A DNA stretch of 64,000 nucleotides from the NCBI GenBank assembly GCA_020633495.1, contig JACKDR010000014.1, positions 1-64,000 on the forward strand, read 5' to 3'. Shown in pieces: positions 44,710 through 53,706 of this stretch. The notes beneath the pieces were generated by a model that did no database searches, was not told the DNA's origin, and saw nothing but the letters and a program-made list of their open reading frames with translations. A program made the translations under genes and the position numbers. Within the stretch, counting starts at the first letter, position 1, and every line of letters starts with the position of its first letter. The DNA comes from Kofleriaceae bacterium (lineage in GTDB: Bacteria; Myxococcota_A; Polyangia; Haliangiales; Haliangiaceae).

Positions 44710-45517
44710 TGGCGACCGGGATGCCGGGCGCCTCGGTGTGGCGCGCGTTCACCGCGATGGGCCGGCGCGGCCGGGCCCGCCGCTGGCGGCGCGCCGGCGG
44801 CCGGCCGCGGGTGTGGGCCCACCGCGGCGCCAGCGCGGTCGCCACCGAGAACACGCTCGAGGCGTTCGCCGCGGCCCGCGCGCCGCCGGCGCCGACGGCG
44901 TCGAGCTCGACGTCCAGCTGTGTCGCGGCGGCGACGTCGTGGTCTTCCACGACGACGACCTGCAGCGCCTGGCCGGGCGCCCCGAGCGCGTCGCCGATCT
45001 GCCGCTGGCCGAGCTGCGCGCCACCGCGCTGCGCGGCGGCGGCACCTGGTGCACGCTGGCCGAGGCGCTCGAGGCCGCCGGGCCGCTCGAGGTCAACGTC
45101 GAGATCAAGTCGACCGGCCCGGGCCGCGCCGGCGCCCTGCCGGCGGCCGCGGTGGCGGTCATTCGCGCCGCCGGCGCCGCCGCCGCCGAGCGCGTGCTGG
45201 TGTCGTCGTTCGATCCGTGGGCGCTGGTCCAGGTCCGCCGCGCCGCGCCCGAGCTCGCGACCGCGCTGTTGTTCCACGCCGGCGAGCCGCTGCCGGCGCG
45301 CCGCGGCTGGATCGGGCCGTGGGTCGGCGCCGCCGCGCTGCACCCGGAGCACGTGCTGTGCAGCGGCGCCACCGTCGCCGCGTGGCGCCGCGCCGGCTTC
45401 GCGGTCAACGTCTGGACCGTCGACGATCCGGTCCGCCTGCGCGAGCTGGCGGCGTGGGGCGTCGACGGCCTGTTCTGCAACGATCCCGGCGCCGCGCTCG
45501 CGGCGCTGGGCGGGTAG
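44709..45517 (+). CDS. Glycerophosphodiester phosphodiesterase family protein, one frameshift near 44,880
   Basis: The ATG at 44,709 overlaps the lysC stop. RVWAHRGASAVATENTLEAF (about 44,810-44,868) carries the catalytic His-Arg-Gly and Glu-Asn of the GDPD TIM barrel. After a two-base insertion near 44,880 the frame continues ADGVELDVQ, VVVFHDDDLQRL, EVNVEIKS and VNVWTVDDPVRLRELAAWGV. These supply the metal-binding Glu/Asp and second catalytic His. No signal peptide is visible, so a cytoplasmic enzyme that releases glycerol-3-phosphate from phospholipid headgroup diesters is likely. The exact restoration of ARAAGADGVELD across the break favours sequence error. Confidence 0.82.
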
Positions 45518-45877
45518 CAGCGTGCAGCGGATCCCCGCCCGGCGCGGGCGGTGGGGAGACCGCGGGCCGCCGGCCCGGGTCCTGCCGCGAGCGTGGGGGG
45601 GCGTCCTCCGGCTCAGACATCCTCGCGGTGACGACAGCGCGGGCGGTGGGGGTGCCGCGAGCGGTGACGCCGTCGCGTGGTGCCGCGGGCCCGCTGCGGA
45701 ACTCGCCGTCGGCCGCCCCCCACACGCTCGCGTCACCCGTGCCGGCGTGGCCTGGCACCACCGCGGTCGGGCACGAAGGGATCGAGAGCAGCGCGGCGTA
45801 GGCCGCCCTGGCGCCGTCGGCGCCCCGCGTTGTGACCGCGGCGCGGATGCGCGATGCTGCCGGGCAGCCGAGGCGCC
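45518..45877. other. 360-bp intergenic region
   Basis: High-GC text without a credible frame on either strand, no tRNA-like cloverleaf and no clear T-tailed hairpin. It presumably holds the promoter for tmk; no consensus boxes stand out. Confidence 0.5.
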
Positions 45878-46519
45878 ATGACCGACTCCAACTCCCGCGA
45901 CCCGCGCGGCGTGCTGATCGTCCTCGAGGGGCTCGACGGCGCCGGCACGACCACCCAGGCCCACGCCCTCCACGATCGCCTGACCGTGCGCGGCCGCGCC
46001 GCCCACGTCACCCGCGAGCCGTCCGACGGCCCGGTGGGCCGGCTGATCCGCGAGATGCTGGTCGGCGGCCACGCCATCCCCGGTCAGAAGATCGATCAGG
46101 CGACCTTCGGCCTGCTGTTCGCGGCCGACCGCCTCGATCACCTGCAGCGCGAGGTCGAGCCCGAGCTGGCCCGCGGCGCGGTCGTGATCTCCGACCGCTG
46201 GTACCACTCGTCGCTGGCCTACCAGGGCACCGGCGCCGAGCGGGCGTGGATCCGCGACCTCAACCAGCGGGCCCGCCGCCCCGATCTCACGCTGCTGCTG
46301 CGGGTCCACCCCGAGATCGCCGCCAAGCGGCGGGTCGCCGCCGGCCGCGCCCAGGAGCTGTTCGAGGACCTGGCGATGCAGCGCCGGGTCGCCGCCGGCT
46401 ACGAGGAGGTCGTCGCCGAGCTGACCGCGGCCGGCGAGCGAATCGAGGTGCTCGACGGCGAGCAGCCGCTCGACGCCGTCGCCGCCGCCATCGACGCCGC
46501 GGTCGCGCCCCTCTTGTGA
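45878..46519 (+). CDS. tmk: Thymidylate kinase with atypical P-loop
   Basis: Converts dTMP to dTDP. 213 residues from the ATG at 45,878 (MTDSNSRDPRG); an in-frame ATG 8 codons upstream is possible. The P-loop reads LEGLDGAGTTTQA, with Thr 24 where family members have the Walker A lysine. Other landmarks are intact: REPSDGPVGRLIR, FAADRLDHL, ISDRWYHSSLAYQG (DRW for the usual DRY) and a lid with RVAAGRAQELFED. The frame is clean around the motif, so the substitution is not an indel effect. It is followed 39 bp later by a lipoprotein gene. Confidence 0.9.
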   Translation: MTDSNSRDPRGVLIVLEGLDGAGTTTQAHALHDRLTVRGRAAHVTREPSDGPVGRLIREMLVGGHAIPGQKIDQATFGLLFAADRLDHLQREVEPELARGAVVISDRWYHSSLAYQGTGAERAWIRDLNQRARRPDLTLLLRVHPEIAAKRRVAAGRAQELFEDLAMQRRVAAGYEEVVAELTAAGERIEVLDGEQPLDAVAAAIDAAVAPLL

Positions 46520-46558
46520 AAACTTGCCCGGCGGCGCCGGGCACGACACGGTCGGACC

Positions 46559-47080
46559 ATGCGCGCGGTCCTGTTTGTCCTGCTGCTGGCCGGCTGCGGC
46601 CCCAAGGTCCACCTGGAGCCGTCGCCGTTCGACGTCGACGACCCGCGCGCCGCGCCGGCGACGACGACCGCCGCGCCGACCTTCGACGAGCTGCCGGTGG
46701 TGCCGTCGGGCCCCGGCGTCCGCGAGGGCGAGATCGATCGCACGACCCTGACCGCCGTGCTCGACGCCGGCCCCGGCGAGCTGCTCCGCCACCTCGACGT
46801 CACCGCCGAGCTCGACGGCCAGCGCTTCACTGGCTGGCGGCTGGTCGCGCTCGATCCCGCGTTCCAGCGCTTCGCCGGCGTCGACCTCCAGCCCGGCGAC
46901 GTCCTGATCGCGATCAACGGCCGCTCGATCTCGCGCCCCGACGAGCTGCAGGCGGTGTGGGACGGGCTGCGCACCGCCAGCGCGCTGATCTGCGACCTGC
47001 GCCGCGGCGACGGTCGCCTGCGCCTGCAGTTCGCGATCGTCGACACCGCGTCGACGCCGGCGGCGCCGCCGGGCGGCTGA
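46559..47080 (+). CDS. GspC-like PDZ-domain lipoprotein
   Basis: 173 residues. MRAVLFVLLLAGCGPK is a lipoprotein signal (LAGC). Residues about 60-165 resemble the HR plus PDZ region of type II secretion GspC: IDRTTLTAVLDAGPGELLRH, FTGWRLVALDP, VDLQPGDVLIAINGRSISRP and DELQAVWDGLRTASAL. No other secretion genes are near, so a stand-alone protein-binding role in the periplasm is as likely as a link to secretion. A short ATG-proximal A/T-rich patch (GTGAAAACTTG at 46,516) lies just upstream. Confidence 0.75.
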   Translation: MRAVLFVLLLAGCGPKVHLEPSPFDVDDPRAAPATTTAAPTFDELPVVPSGPGVREGEIDRTTLTAVLDAGPGELLRHLDVTAELDGQRFTGWRLVALDPAFQRFAGVDLQPGDVLIAINGRSISRPDELQAVWDGLRTASALICDLRRGDGRLRLQFAIVDTASTPAAPPGG

Positions 47081-47117
47081 CCGCGGCGCGGGCCGTCGGG
47101 CTCCGCTCGGTCCGCGC

Positions 47118-48692
47118 CTAGCCGCGGCGGCGCAGCCCGACCAGCAGCAGCGCGAGGGCGCCGACCGCGACCGCGCCGGCGGCGTACAGCATCCAGGTCT
47201 TGTGGCCGGTGTCGACGCCGGCGGCCTGGGCGGCGCGCTCGTCGTGCTGGGCCAGCGACGGGTCGAGCTCGACGGCGCGGCGCATCGCGGCGCTGCCGTC
47301 CTTGCCGTCGGCCTCCTGGGCCTTGCCGAGGGTGAGGTAGTGGCGGGCCAGGGCGGCGTCGGCGCGCTCGCCGTCGGGGTCGAGGCCGTGGGCCTTGGAG
47401 AACATCGCCGCCGCGTCGGCGTAGCGGTGCTCCTGCGACATCTTCTCGGCCAGCGCGTAGTAGGTCGGCGCCATCTCGGTGCGCTCGGCGCGGGCCGGGT
47501 CCTCGGCGAGCAGGCGGTCGAAGACCTCGATCGCGGCGGCGAGGTCGCCGGCGTCGGCCTTGGTCTTGCCCTCGGCGTAGACCGACGCGTCGCGCTCGGC
47601 GCGCAGGCCGTCGTAGTAGGCGAAGATGCGGCGGGAGGCCTGCTCGAGGTCGGCCTTGCCGGCCAGCTCCTCGCCGAACAGCTCGTCGGTGGCGCGCTCG
47701 AGCTCGATGCGGGCGAGCTGGCGCGAGTTGAGCCACAGCGGGGTCTCCTTGTCGGCGACCCGGCCGCCAGGCAGGACCAGCTGCTTCTTGGGCGGGTCGG
47801 GCGGCGGCGGCCCGGTGACGTACTCGATCCAGGCGTCGCGGGCGGCCTTGCGGACGCGCGGCGCGTCGTCGTTGATCGTGGCGAAGACGGTGCCCACCGC
47901 CTCGCGGTGCTCGGTCGAGCCGAACGCGGCCAGCACCGCGATCTGCAGGTCCTCGTCGCCCTTGGACGCGGCCAGCGCCTTGCCCGGCTCCTGGCGATCC
48001 ATGCGCTCGAGCTGGTAGGTGGCGTAGCGCGCCAGCGCCTTGTCGCGCTGCGACGACTTGCGGCCGCCCGCCTGCGACCCGACGATCAGCGCCGGCAGCG
48101 AGTACGGCGCCATGCGGCGCAGGTAGCGCCCGCACTCGTCGCGGTAGATCATCGTGTCGTCGGCGAACGCGACGTCGAGGACGTGCTGCGCGGCCACGAT
48201 CTGGCCGGTGCCGGCGAGGGCGCGGATCGCGGCGACGTCGGCGAAGACCTCGCTCAGCTCCGGGCTGGCCGGCAGCTCGGCGAGCGCGGCCAGCCAGTCG
48301 AACTCGTCGTCGGCGCGGATCTGCTCGGCCTTCTGCCGGCCCGGCGACGAGAACCGGCCGCTCTTGTCGGGGTACGAGGCCTTGATCGCCTTGAGGACCT
48401 CGCGGCGCTGGTCCGGCGTGGTCGCGTGCGGTCGGGCCAGGAACGTCGCCAGCGGCTCGATCACGCGGGGCGCGACCGCGGCCAGGTCGGCGGCGGCGGC
48501 CAGGCGCGCGTCCTTGGCGGTCGCGGTGGCCAGGGTGGAGAGCACGGCCTGGGCGCGCTCGGCATCGTCGGCGGCCCGGGCGTACCGGGGGTGGGCGCCG
48601 CCGGCCACCAGCAGGGCGGCGACGGCGGCGATCACGGTCCAGCGCGGGCCCCGGCGGGGCGGCGCGCACGTCCTATCGAGTTTCGGTCTCAC
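47118..48692 (-). CDS. HEAT- and TPR-type repeat protein with C-terminal membrane anchor
   Basis: 524 residues from the GTG at 48,692. The N-terminus has a signal-like segment (WTVIAAVAALLVAGGAHPRY). Residues 40-330 contain HEAT-like helical pairs (AAADLAAVAPRVIEPLATFL, DEDLQIAVLAAFGSTEHREA). Residues 370-480 contain TPR-like pairs (AAAIEVFDRLLAEDPARAER, YADAAAMFSKAHGLDPDGER). A terminal helix TWMLYAAGAVAVGALALLLV with LRRRG anchors it, so the repeats probably face the periplasm. The frame remains open further upstream into the PilZ gene, but that part has no signal and is rejected. Function unknown. Confidence 0.75.
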   Translation of the reverse strand: MRPKLDRTCAPPRRGPRWTVIAAVAALLVAGGAHPRYARAADDAERAQAVLSTLATATAKDARLAAAADLAAVAPRVIEPLATFLARPHATTPDQRREVLKAIKASYPDKSGRFSSPGRQKAEQIRADDEFDWLAALAELPASPELSEVFADVAAIRALAGTGQIVAAQHVLDVAFADDTMIYRDECGRYLRRMAPYSLPALIVGSQAGGRKSSQRDKALARYATYQLERMDRQEPGKALAASKGDEDLQIAVLAAFGSTEHREAVGTVFATINDDAPRVRKAARDAWIEYVTGPPPPDPPKKQLVLPGGRVADKETPLWLNSRQLARIELERATDELFGEELAGKADLEQASRRIFAYYDGLRAERDASVYAEGKTKADAGDLAAAIEVFDRLLAEDPARAERTEMAPTYYALAEKMSQEHRYADAAAMFSKAHGLDPDGERADAALARHYLTLGKAQEADGKDGSAAMRRAVELDPSLAQHDERAAQAAGVDTGHKTWMLYAAGAVAVGALALLLVGLRRRG

Positions 48693-48757
48693 GGCGCACA
48701 AGTGGGGTACCACACCGGACCAACGACCGGCGCGCCCCGGGCCTTCCCGGATCCCGC

Positions 48758-49189
48758 TCAGTGGAGCAGGGACTCGCGGGTCCAGCCGTCGAGCAGGCGC
48801 TCGGGCGGGACGTCGTCGTCGAAGTCGAGGAACCGCACGCCGATCGCCCGCGCCGACGCGGCGTCGGGGCCGGGGCGCGCCTCGGGATCGGTGCCGGGCA
48901 CCGAGAAGTTGAGGCAGTAGTGGTGCTTGACCTCGGCGCGGGCGACGATCTCGTCGATCGCGCCGTCGGTGCGCGGGCACTGGAAGTGGATGCTGACGTA
49001 GGTGCCCAGGGGCAGGGGATCGCCCATCTGGACCAGCATCCCGCCCTCGGAGATGTTGCGGGCCACCGCGCGGGTCTCGCCGTACAGCTCGCTGCCGACC
49101 ACGACCGGGAAGATCTTGTCGAACCGGATGTGGATCCGCTGGTCGCGGGTGGCGCGGGCGGAGGGCGCGGTCTGGGCACGAGGTTTCAT
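48758..49189 (-). CDS. PilZ-domain protein
   Basis: 143 residues. RDQRIHIRF at 15-23 approximates the RxxxR arginine switch, and ARNISEGGMLVQMGDPLPLG near 43-62 is the [DN]xSxxG motif of PilZ domains that bind cyclic di-GMP, here Asn-Ile-Ser-Glu-Gly-Gly. The C-terminal half (IGVRFLDFDDDVPPERL) matches the usual last strand. Stand-alone PilZ proteins act as cyclic di-GMP receptors, often in motility or polysaccharide control. It is divergent from the epimerase gene across an 85-bp gap. Confidence 0.82.
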   Translation of the reverse strand: MKPRAQTAPSARATRDQRIHIRFDKIFPVVVGSELYGETRAVARNISEGGMLVQMGDPLPLGTYVSIHFQCPRTDGAIDEIVARAEVKHHYCLNFSVPGTDPEARPGPDAASARAIGVRFLDFDDDVPPERLLDGWTRESLLH

Positions 49190-49274
49190 AGGAGAACCGA
49201 AGGATCCCCCGGTGGGAGGATGAAGTCAAAAAACGCACTTTATCCTACATGGGTCGGCCTGCTATGACCGGCCC

Positions 49275-50315
49275 ATGAAGACCCTGGTGACGGGCGGTAC
49301 CGGCTTCATCGGCTCGGCGGTGGTGCGTCGCCTGCTGGCGCGAGGTCGCGAGGTCCGCTGCCTGGTCGAGCCGGGGGCGCCGCGCGGCAACCTCGACGGC
49401 CTCGACGTCGAGCTCGTGCCCGGCGACATCCTCGACGCCGCCGCGGTGGCGCGCGCCACCGCCGGCTGCGACGCGGTCTACCACCTCGCCGCGATCTACA
49501 GCCTGTGGCTGCCCGACGAGCGGCTGATCTACGACGTCAACGTCGAGGGCACCAAGAACGTCCTGTTCGCGGCGCTGCGCGCCGGCGTGCGCCGGGTCGT
49601 CCACACCAGCTCGATCGCCGCGATCGGGGTCGCCCCCGACGGCGGCCTGCTCGACGAGCAGGCGCCGTACGAGTACTGGAACCAGGCCAACGCCTACATG
49701 CGGTCGAAGTACCTCTCGGATCTCGACGCCCGGCGCCTGGCCGGCGAGGGCCTGCCGGTGGTGATCGTGTGCCCGGCGTTCCCGTTCGGCGAGCGCGACA
49801 TCGGGCCGACCCCGACCGGCAAGTTCATCGTCGAGGCGCTGCAGGGCCGGGTCCCGGGCTACACCGAGGGCGGGTTCTGCGCGGTCGACGTCGACGACGT
49901 CGCCGAGTGCCACGTCCTCGCCGAGGAGCAGGGCCGGATCGGCGAGCGCTACATCGCCGGCAGCCACAACGTCACGTATCGCGAGTTCTTCGAGGAGGTG
50001 ACCCGGATCGCCGGGCTGCCGCCGATCCGGCGCCGCCTGCCGTCGCCGGCGGTCGTCGGCATGGCGTGGGCGATGGAGCGGTGGGCCGAGCTGCGCGGCG
50101 GCAGCCCGCGGATCACCGTGCGCGCCGCCCGCTACGCGCTGCGCCGGGCCTGGTTCGACTGCACCAAGGCGCACCGCGAGCTGGGCATGCCCCAGACCCC
50201 GCTCGACGTCACGATCGACAAGGCGGTCCGGTGGTTCCGCGACCACGGCCACGGCCGCCCGGGGCGGGGCGGGGCGGCGGCCGCGCCGGTGGCCGCGCCC
50301 GCGGCGGCGCGTTAG
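49275..50315 (+). CDS. NAD-dependent epimerase/dehydratase, HpnA-like
   Basis: 346 residues of the extended short-chain dehydrogenase family. The Rossmann motif is VTGGTGFIGSAV (5-16), the active-site serine region is VHTSSIAAIG and the catalytic pair is AYMRSKYLSD (YxxxK). PAFPFGERDIGPTPTGKFIV and VDVDDVAECHVLA strongly recall hopanoid-associated sugar epimerase HpnA. The last 25 residues are a low-complexity Gly/Ala/Pro tail. No other hopanoid gene is in the window, so the substrate is an inference. Confidence 0.85.
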   Translation: MKTLVTGGTGFIGSAVVRRLLARGREVRCLVEPGAPRGNLDGLDVELVPGDILDAAAVARATAGCDAVYHLAAIYSLWLPDERLIYDVNVEGTKNVLFAALRAGVRRVVHTSSIAAIGVAPDGGLLDEQAPYEYWNQANAYMRSKYLSDLDARRLAGEGLPVVIVCPAFPFGERDIGPTPTGKFIVEALQGRVPGYTEGGFCAVDVDDVAECHVLAEEQGRIGERYIAGSHNVTYREFFEEVTRIAGLPPIRRRLPSPAVVGMAWAMERWAELRGGSPRITVRAARYALRRAWFDCTKAHRELGMPQTPLDVTIDKAVRWFRDHGHGRPGRGGAAAAPVAAPAAAR

Positions 50316-50324
50316 AGTGAGGCG

Positions 50325-51179
50325 ATGCGCGGGTCCTGGCACGCCACCGTCGTCGTCGCCGCCGTGGTCGGCGTCGCCGTCGGCGCGTCCGCGGCGCACG
50401 CCGAGCGGCTGGCCGCGCCGCCGCGGCCGCAGCCGTGGCTGGGCATCAGCATCAACGGCCAGGACGCCACCTGGGGCGGCATCTACATCGTCGACGTCTT
50501 CGACGACACCCCGGCGTCGCTGTGCGGCCTGCGCGCCGGCGACGAGATCATCGCGGTCGACGCCATCGACGTCCACAGCACGTCCGAGCTGCAGGGCGCG
50601 ATCGGCCTGCACGACGTCGGCGACAAGGTCACGGTCCAGTACGTCCGCAGCGGCGGCGCCGCCGGCGCCGACGTCCGCCGGTGCTCGACCGAGCTCAGCG
50701 AGCAGATCAACGATCCGACCGAGCTGCTGCACCGCCGGTTGATCGATCGCGCGATCCCGCCGTTCCGGCTGACCCGCGTCGACGACGCCGCCGTCGTCGA
50801 CGACGCCGGCCTGCGCGGCGACGTCGCCGTGCTGGTGCTGTTCTCGACCTCGTGCGACGCCTGCGCCGAGCTGATCGGCGACGTCCAGCAGGCCGCCGAC
50901 GGCCTCGCCGGGGTCCGGGTCATCGCGGTCGCCGGCGACAGCGCCGCGGCGGTCAAGGCGTTCGTCCAGCGCACCGGCGCCGGCGGCGAGATCGCCGTCG
51001 ACCAGGGCCAGCTGGTGCGCCGCTACAACAGCGACCGCGAGCAGCCGTCGATCATCGTGATCGATCACAAGGGCGTCGTCCGCTTCGCCGCGGTCGGCCG
51101 CGGCCCCGAGGGCAGCTACCTCGACGGCGCGACCTTCTGCATCGAACGCGCGGCGCGCGCCCGCCAGCGCGCGCAGTAA
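50325..51179 (+). CDS. Exported PDZ plus thioredoxin-fold protein
   Basis: 284 residues. A signal peptide (VVVAAVVGVAVGASAAHAE) precedes a PDZ domain at about 38-110 (WLGISINGQ, YIVDVFDDTPASLCGLRAGD, EIIAVDAIDV). From about 150 a thioredoxin fold follows: VAVLVLFSTSCDACAELI with CDAC at the redox position, and QPSIIVIDHKGVVRFAAVGR with the cis-Pro loop. PDZ fused to a thiol-redox domain suggests a periplasmic disulfide protein targeted to particular partners. It lies 9 bp after the epimerase gene and is probably cotranscribed. Confidence 0.8.
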   Translation: MRGSWHATVVVAAVVGVAVGASAAHAERLAAPPRPQPWLGISINGQDATWGGIYIVDVFDDTPASLCGLRAGDEIIAVDAIDVHSTSELQGAIGLHDVGDKVTVQYVRSGGAAGADVRRCSTELSEQINDPTELLHRRLIDRAIPPFRLTRVDDAAVVDDAGLRGDVAVLVLFSTSCDACAELIGDVQQAADGLAGVRVIAVAGDSAAAVKAFVQRTGAGGEIAVDQGQLVRRYNSDREQPSIIVIDHKGVVRFAAVGRGPEGSYLDGATFCIERAARARQRAQ

Positions 51180-51197
51180 CCCCCCGCCGCCGTCGTC

Positions 51198-52668
51198 GTG
51201 CTCGCCGTCGTCACCGGGTTCGTGGACCTGCTCCGCCGCGCCGGCGTCCGGATCTCGACCGCCGAGCTGTGCGACGCCGCCGGCGCGCTGGCCGCGGTCG
51301 GGCTCGGCGATCCCGCCACCGCGCGGGCCGCGCTGACCGCGGCGCTGATCAAGCGCCGCGCCGACCTCGACACCTTCGACGCCCTGTTCGCGCTGTACTT
51401 CGAGCGCGGCGCCGGCGCGGTGGTCGCGGCCACCCGTCGCCCCCACGACGCCGCCGACGGTGACCTCGCCCGCGCCCGCGCCGCCGCGCTGCGCGCCGCG
51501 CTCGCCGCCGGCAGCGCCGAGGCGGCCGCGACGCTGACCCGCCACCTGCTCGGCGCCGACGCCCCGGCGCTGCCGACCGCGCTGGCCGCGGCCGCGGCGC
51601 GGGTCGGCCTCGCCAGGCTGCGCTCGCCGCTGCAGGCCGGCATCTACGCGTTCCGCATCCTCGACGAGCTCGGCCTGCGCGGCGCCGAGGCCCCGCCGGC
51701 GCCGCCCTCGACGCGCTGGCCGGCGACGGTCGCGGCGGCGGCGGCGGCGCCACGCCCAGCGAGGTCGCGGCGCTGCGCGCCGAGGTCGCCGGCGCGGTCG
51801 ACCGGCTGCGCGCCGCGGTCCGCGCCTTCGTCGACGCCGAGCTGCGCCGCCGCGACCTGCACCACGCGGCGCGGCTGGCGCGGGTCACCTCGACGACCGC
51901 CCGATCGCGCAGCTCACCGCCGCCGAGCGGGCCGCGCTCGACGGCGAGGTCCAGCGCCTGGCGCGCCGCCTCGCCACCCAGGTACCGGCGCCGCGGCCAG
52001 CGCGACGGCGCGGCCGCCTCGACGTCCGCGCCACGCTGCGCGCGTCGCACGGCACCGGCGGCGTCCCGTTCGACGTCCGCCGCCGGCACCGGCCGCGGCG
52101 CCGGCCCCGCCTGGTGGTGCTGTGCGACGTCTCCGACTCGGTGCGCCCGGTGTCGCGGTTCTTGCTGACGCTGGTCCACGCGCTGACCCGCCGCTACGAC
52201 CGGGTCCACACCTTCGTCTTCGTCGCCGACCTCGGCGACGCGACCCGGCTGTTCCGCGGCCACGACGTCGAGCGTGCGATCGCCGCGATCGCCGCCGGCG
52301 CGGTCATCGATCCGTGGCAGAGCTCCGACTACGGCCGCACGCTGGACCAGCTGGCGGCGCGGCACCTGGGCAAGATCGGCGCGCGCACCACGGTCGTGAT
52401 CCTCGGCGACGGCCGCGGCAACCGGCGGCCGCCGCGCGCCGCCGTGCTCGCCGACGTCCACCGCCGCGCCCACCGCGTGGTGTGGCTCGACCCCGAGCCG
52501 CCGTCGGCGTGGGGCTGGGGCGACAGCGCGATGGCGGCGTACGCGCCGCACTGCGACCACGTCCTGACCGTGGCCAACCTGGCGTCGCTGCGCGCCGCGA
52601 TCGACGCGCTGGCCGGCCTGGCCCCGGCGCGAGGCGCCCGCCGCGGCAGCGCCCGAGGCGCCCGATGA
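51198..52668 (+). CDS. CoxE-like von Willebrand factor A protein, frameshifts at about 51,700-51,900
   Basis: The GTG at 51,198 starts FVDLLRRAGVRISTAELCDA, the N-terminal signature of VWA proteins that work with MoxR-type ATPases. The frame changes in the GC-rich linker between about 51,700 and 51,900. The C-terminal domain is then clean from about 52,020: LVVLCDVSDSVRPVSRF has the DxSxS metal site, followed by HTFVFVADLGDATRLFRG and DYGRTLDQL. No MoxR ATPase is beside it. The last codons overlap the next gene (ATGA). Confidence 0.75.
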
Positions 52669-53105
52669 CGATCCCGAGACCGACGCTCGCCGCGCCGCGC
52701 CTGAGGCCGGGCGCGCGGCCGTGGCTGTTCTGGGCCGGCGCCGCGGCGCTGGCCGCGACCATCTTCGTGCTGTCGTCGATGTCGGCGCCCGACCTCAGGC
52801 CGCCGGAGCTGTGGCGGTACGACAAGCTGGTCCACGCCTCGGTGTGGACGGCGCTGGCGGCGCTGCTCGCCGCCGGCGGCGCGGCGCGGGGCTGGCGGCG
52901 CGCCGTCGCGGTCGCGGTCGCGGTGGCGCTCGCGGTGGCGTGGGGCGCGCTCGACGAGCTGCACCAGAGCACGGTGCCGCACCGCGACGCCTCGTGGGGC
53001 GACCTGCTGGCCGACACGATCGGCGCGTGCCTGGGCGCGACGATCGCGACGTCGCGGCCGCTGGCGTGGCTCGTGTATGGTCGCGGCCATGGCGATCGTC
53101 CGTAG
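52665..53105 (+). CDS. VanZ-like membrane protein
   Basis: 146 residues with about four membrane helices (LFWAGAAALAATIFVLSS, VHASVWTALAALLAAGGAA, AVAVAVAVALAVAWGAL and the C-terminal segment). DKLVHASVWTALAALL and DELHQSTVPHRDASWGDLLA match the conserved helix 2 and HQ..V..R..s..D motif of the VanZ family. The family was named for teicoplanin resistance, but most members have no known activity. The ATG overlaps the VWA stop by four bases, and its 3' end overlaps the carbonic-anhydrase-like gene by 17 bases. Confidence 0.82.
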   Translation: MTIPRPTLAAPRLRPGARPWLFWAGAAALAATIFVLSSMSAPDLRPPELWRYDKLVHASVWTALAALLAAGGAARGWRRAVAVAVAVALAVAWGALDELHQSTVPHRDASWGDLLADTIGACLGATIATSRPLAWLVYGRGHGDRP

Positions 53106-53625
53106 CTACCTCGGTACCCGTCCCGTCGTCGGCGACGGCGTCTTCCTCGCCGACAACGCCGCGGTCATCGGCGACGTCGTCATCGGCGCCGGCAGCTCGG
53201 TGTGGTTCGGAGCGGTGGTGCGCGGCGACCAGATGCCCATCCGGATCGGCGCGACGACGTCGATCCAGGACAACTCGGTCCTGCACGTCACCGCCGGCGT
53301 CGCCGGCACCGAGGTGGGCAGCCGGGTCACCGTGGGGCACAACGTCATCCTCCACGCCTGCACCGTCGCCGACGACTGCATCATCGGCATGGGCGCGATC
53401 ATCCTCGACCGATCCCGCATCGGGCGGTTCTGCGTTGTGGGTGCGGGTGCGCTCGTCACCCCCGGGACCGACATCCCCGACGGCAGCATGGTCATGGGCG
53501 CGCCGGCGCGGGTCAAGCGCGCGATCACCGACGAGGAGCGGGCGTGGATCGCGTCGAGCGCCGCGCACTACGTCGAGCTGACGCGGCGCTACCTTGCCGA
53601 GCCGCCGGCCGACGAGCTACCGTGA
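53089..53625 (+). CDS. Gamma carbonic anhydrase family protein
   Basis: 178 residues from the ATG at 53,089 (MAIVRSYLGTRP); an ATG four codons upstream is possible. Hexapeptide repeats form a left-handed beta helix (VIGDVVIGAGSSVWFGAVVR). Likely zinc ligands are His 66 (NSVLHVT), His 84 (TVGHN) and His 89 (ILHACTV). Arg 45 and Asp 47 (VVRGDQ) match the conserved Arg/Asp pair. C-terminal helices follow. Many members of this YrdA/PaaY-like branch have weak or no carbonic anhydrase activity. Confidence 0.9.
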   Translation: MAIVRSYLGTRPVVGDGVFLADNAAVIGDVVIGAGSSVWFGAVVRGDQMPIRIGATTSIQDNSVLHVTAGVAGTEVGSRVTVGHNVILHACTVADDCIIGMGAIILDRSRIGRFCVVGAGALVTPGTDIPDGSMVMGAPARVKRAITDEERAWIASSAAHYVELTRRYLAEPPADELP

Positions 53626-53706
53626 GATCATCGTCGCGCGCGGGGTCGTGAAGAGCCGCGCGCCTGGTGCGTCTGATGTTGGCGAGGCAATCGCCCGGGG
53701 AGTCAC

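Noticed and set aside
53640..53706. Sigma54 promoter ahead of the HEAT gene
   Set aside because: A TGGTGC..TTGGC resemblance lacks the GC at the -12 position with correct spacing.
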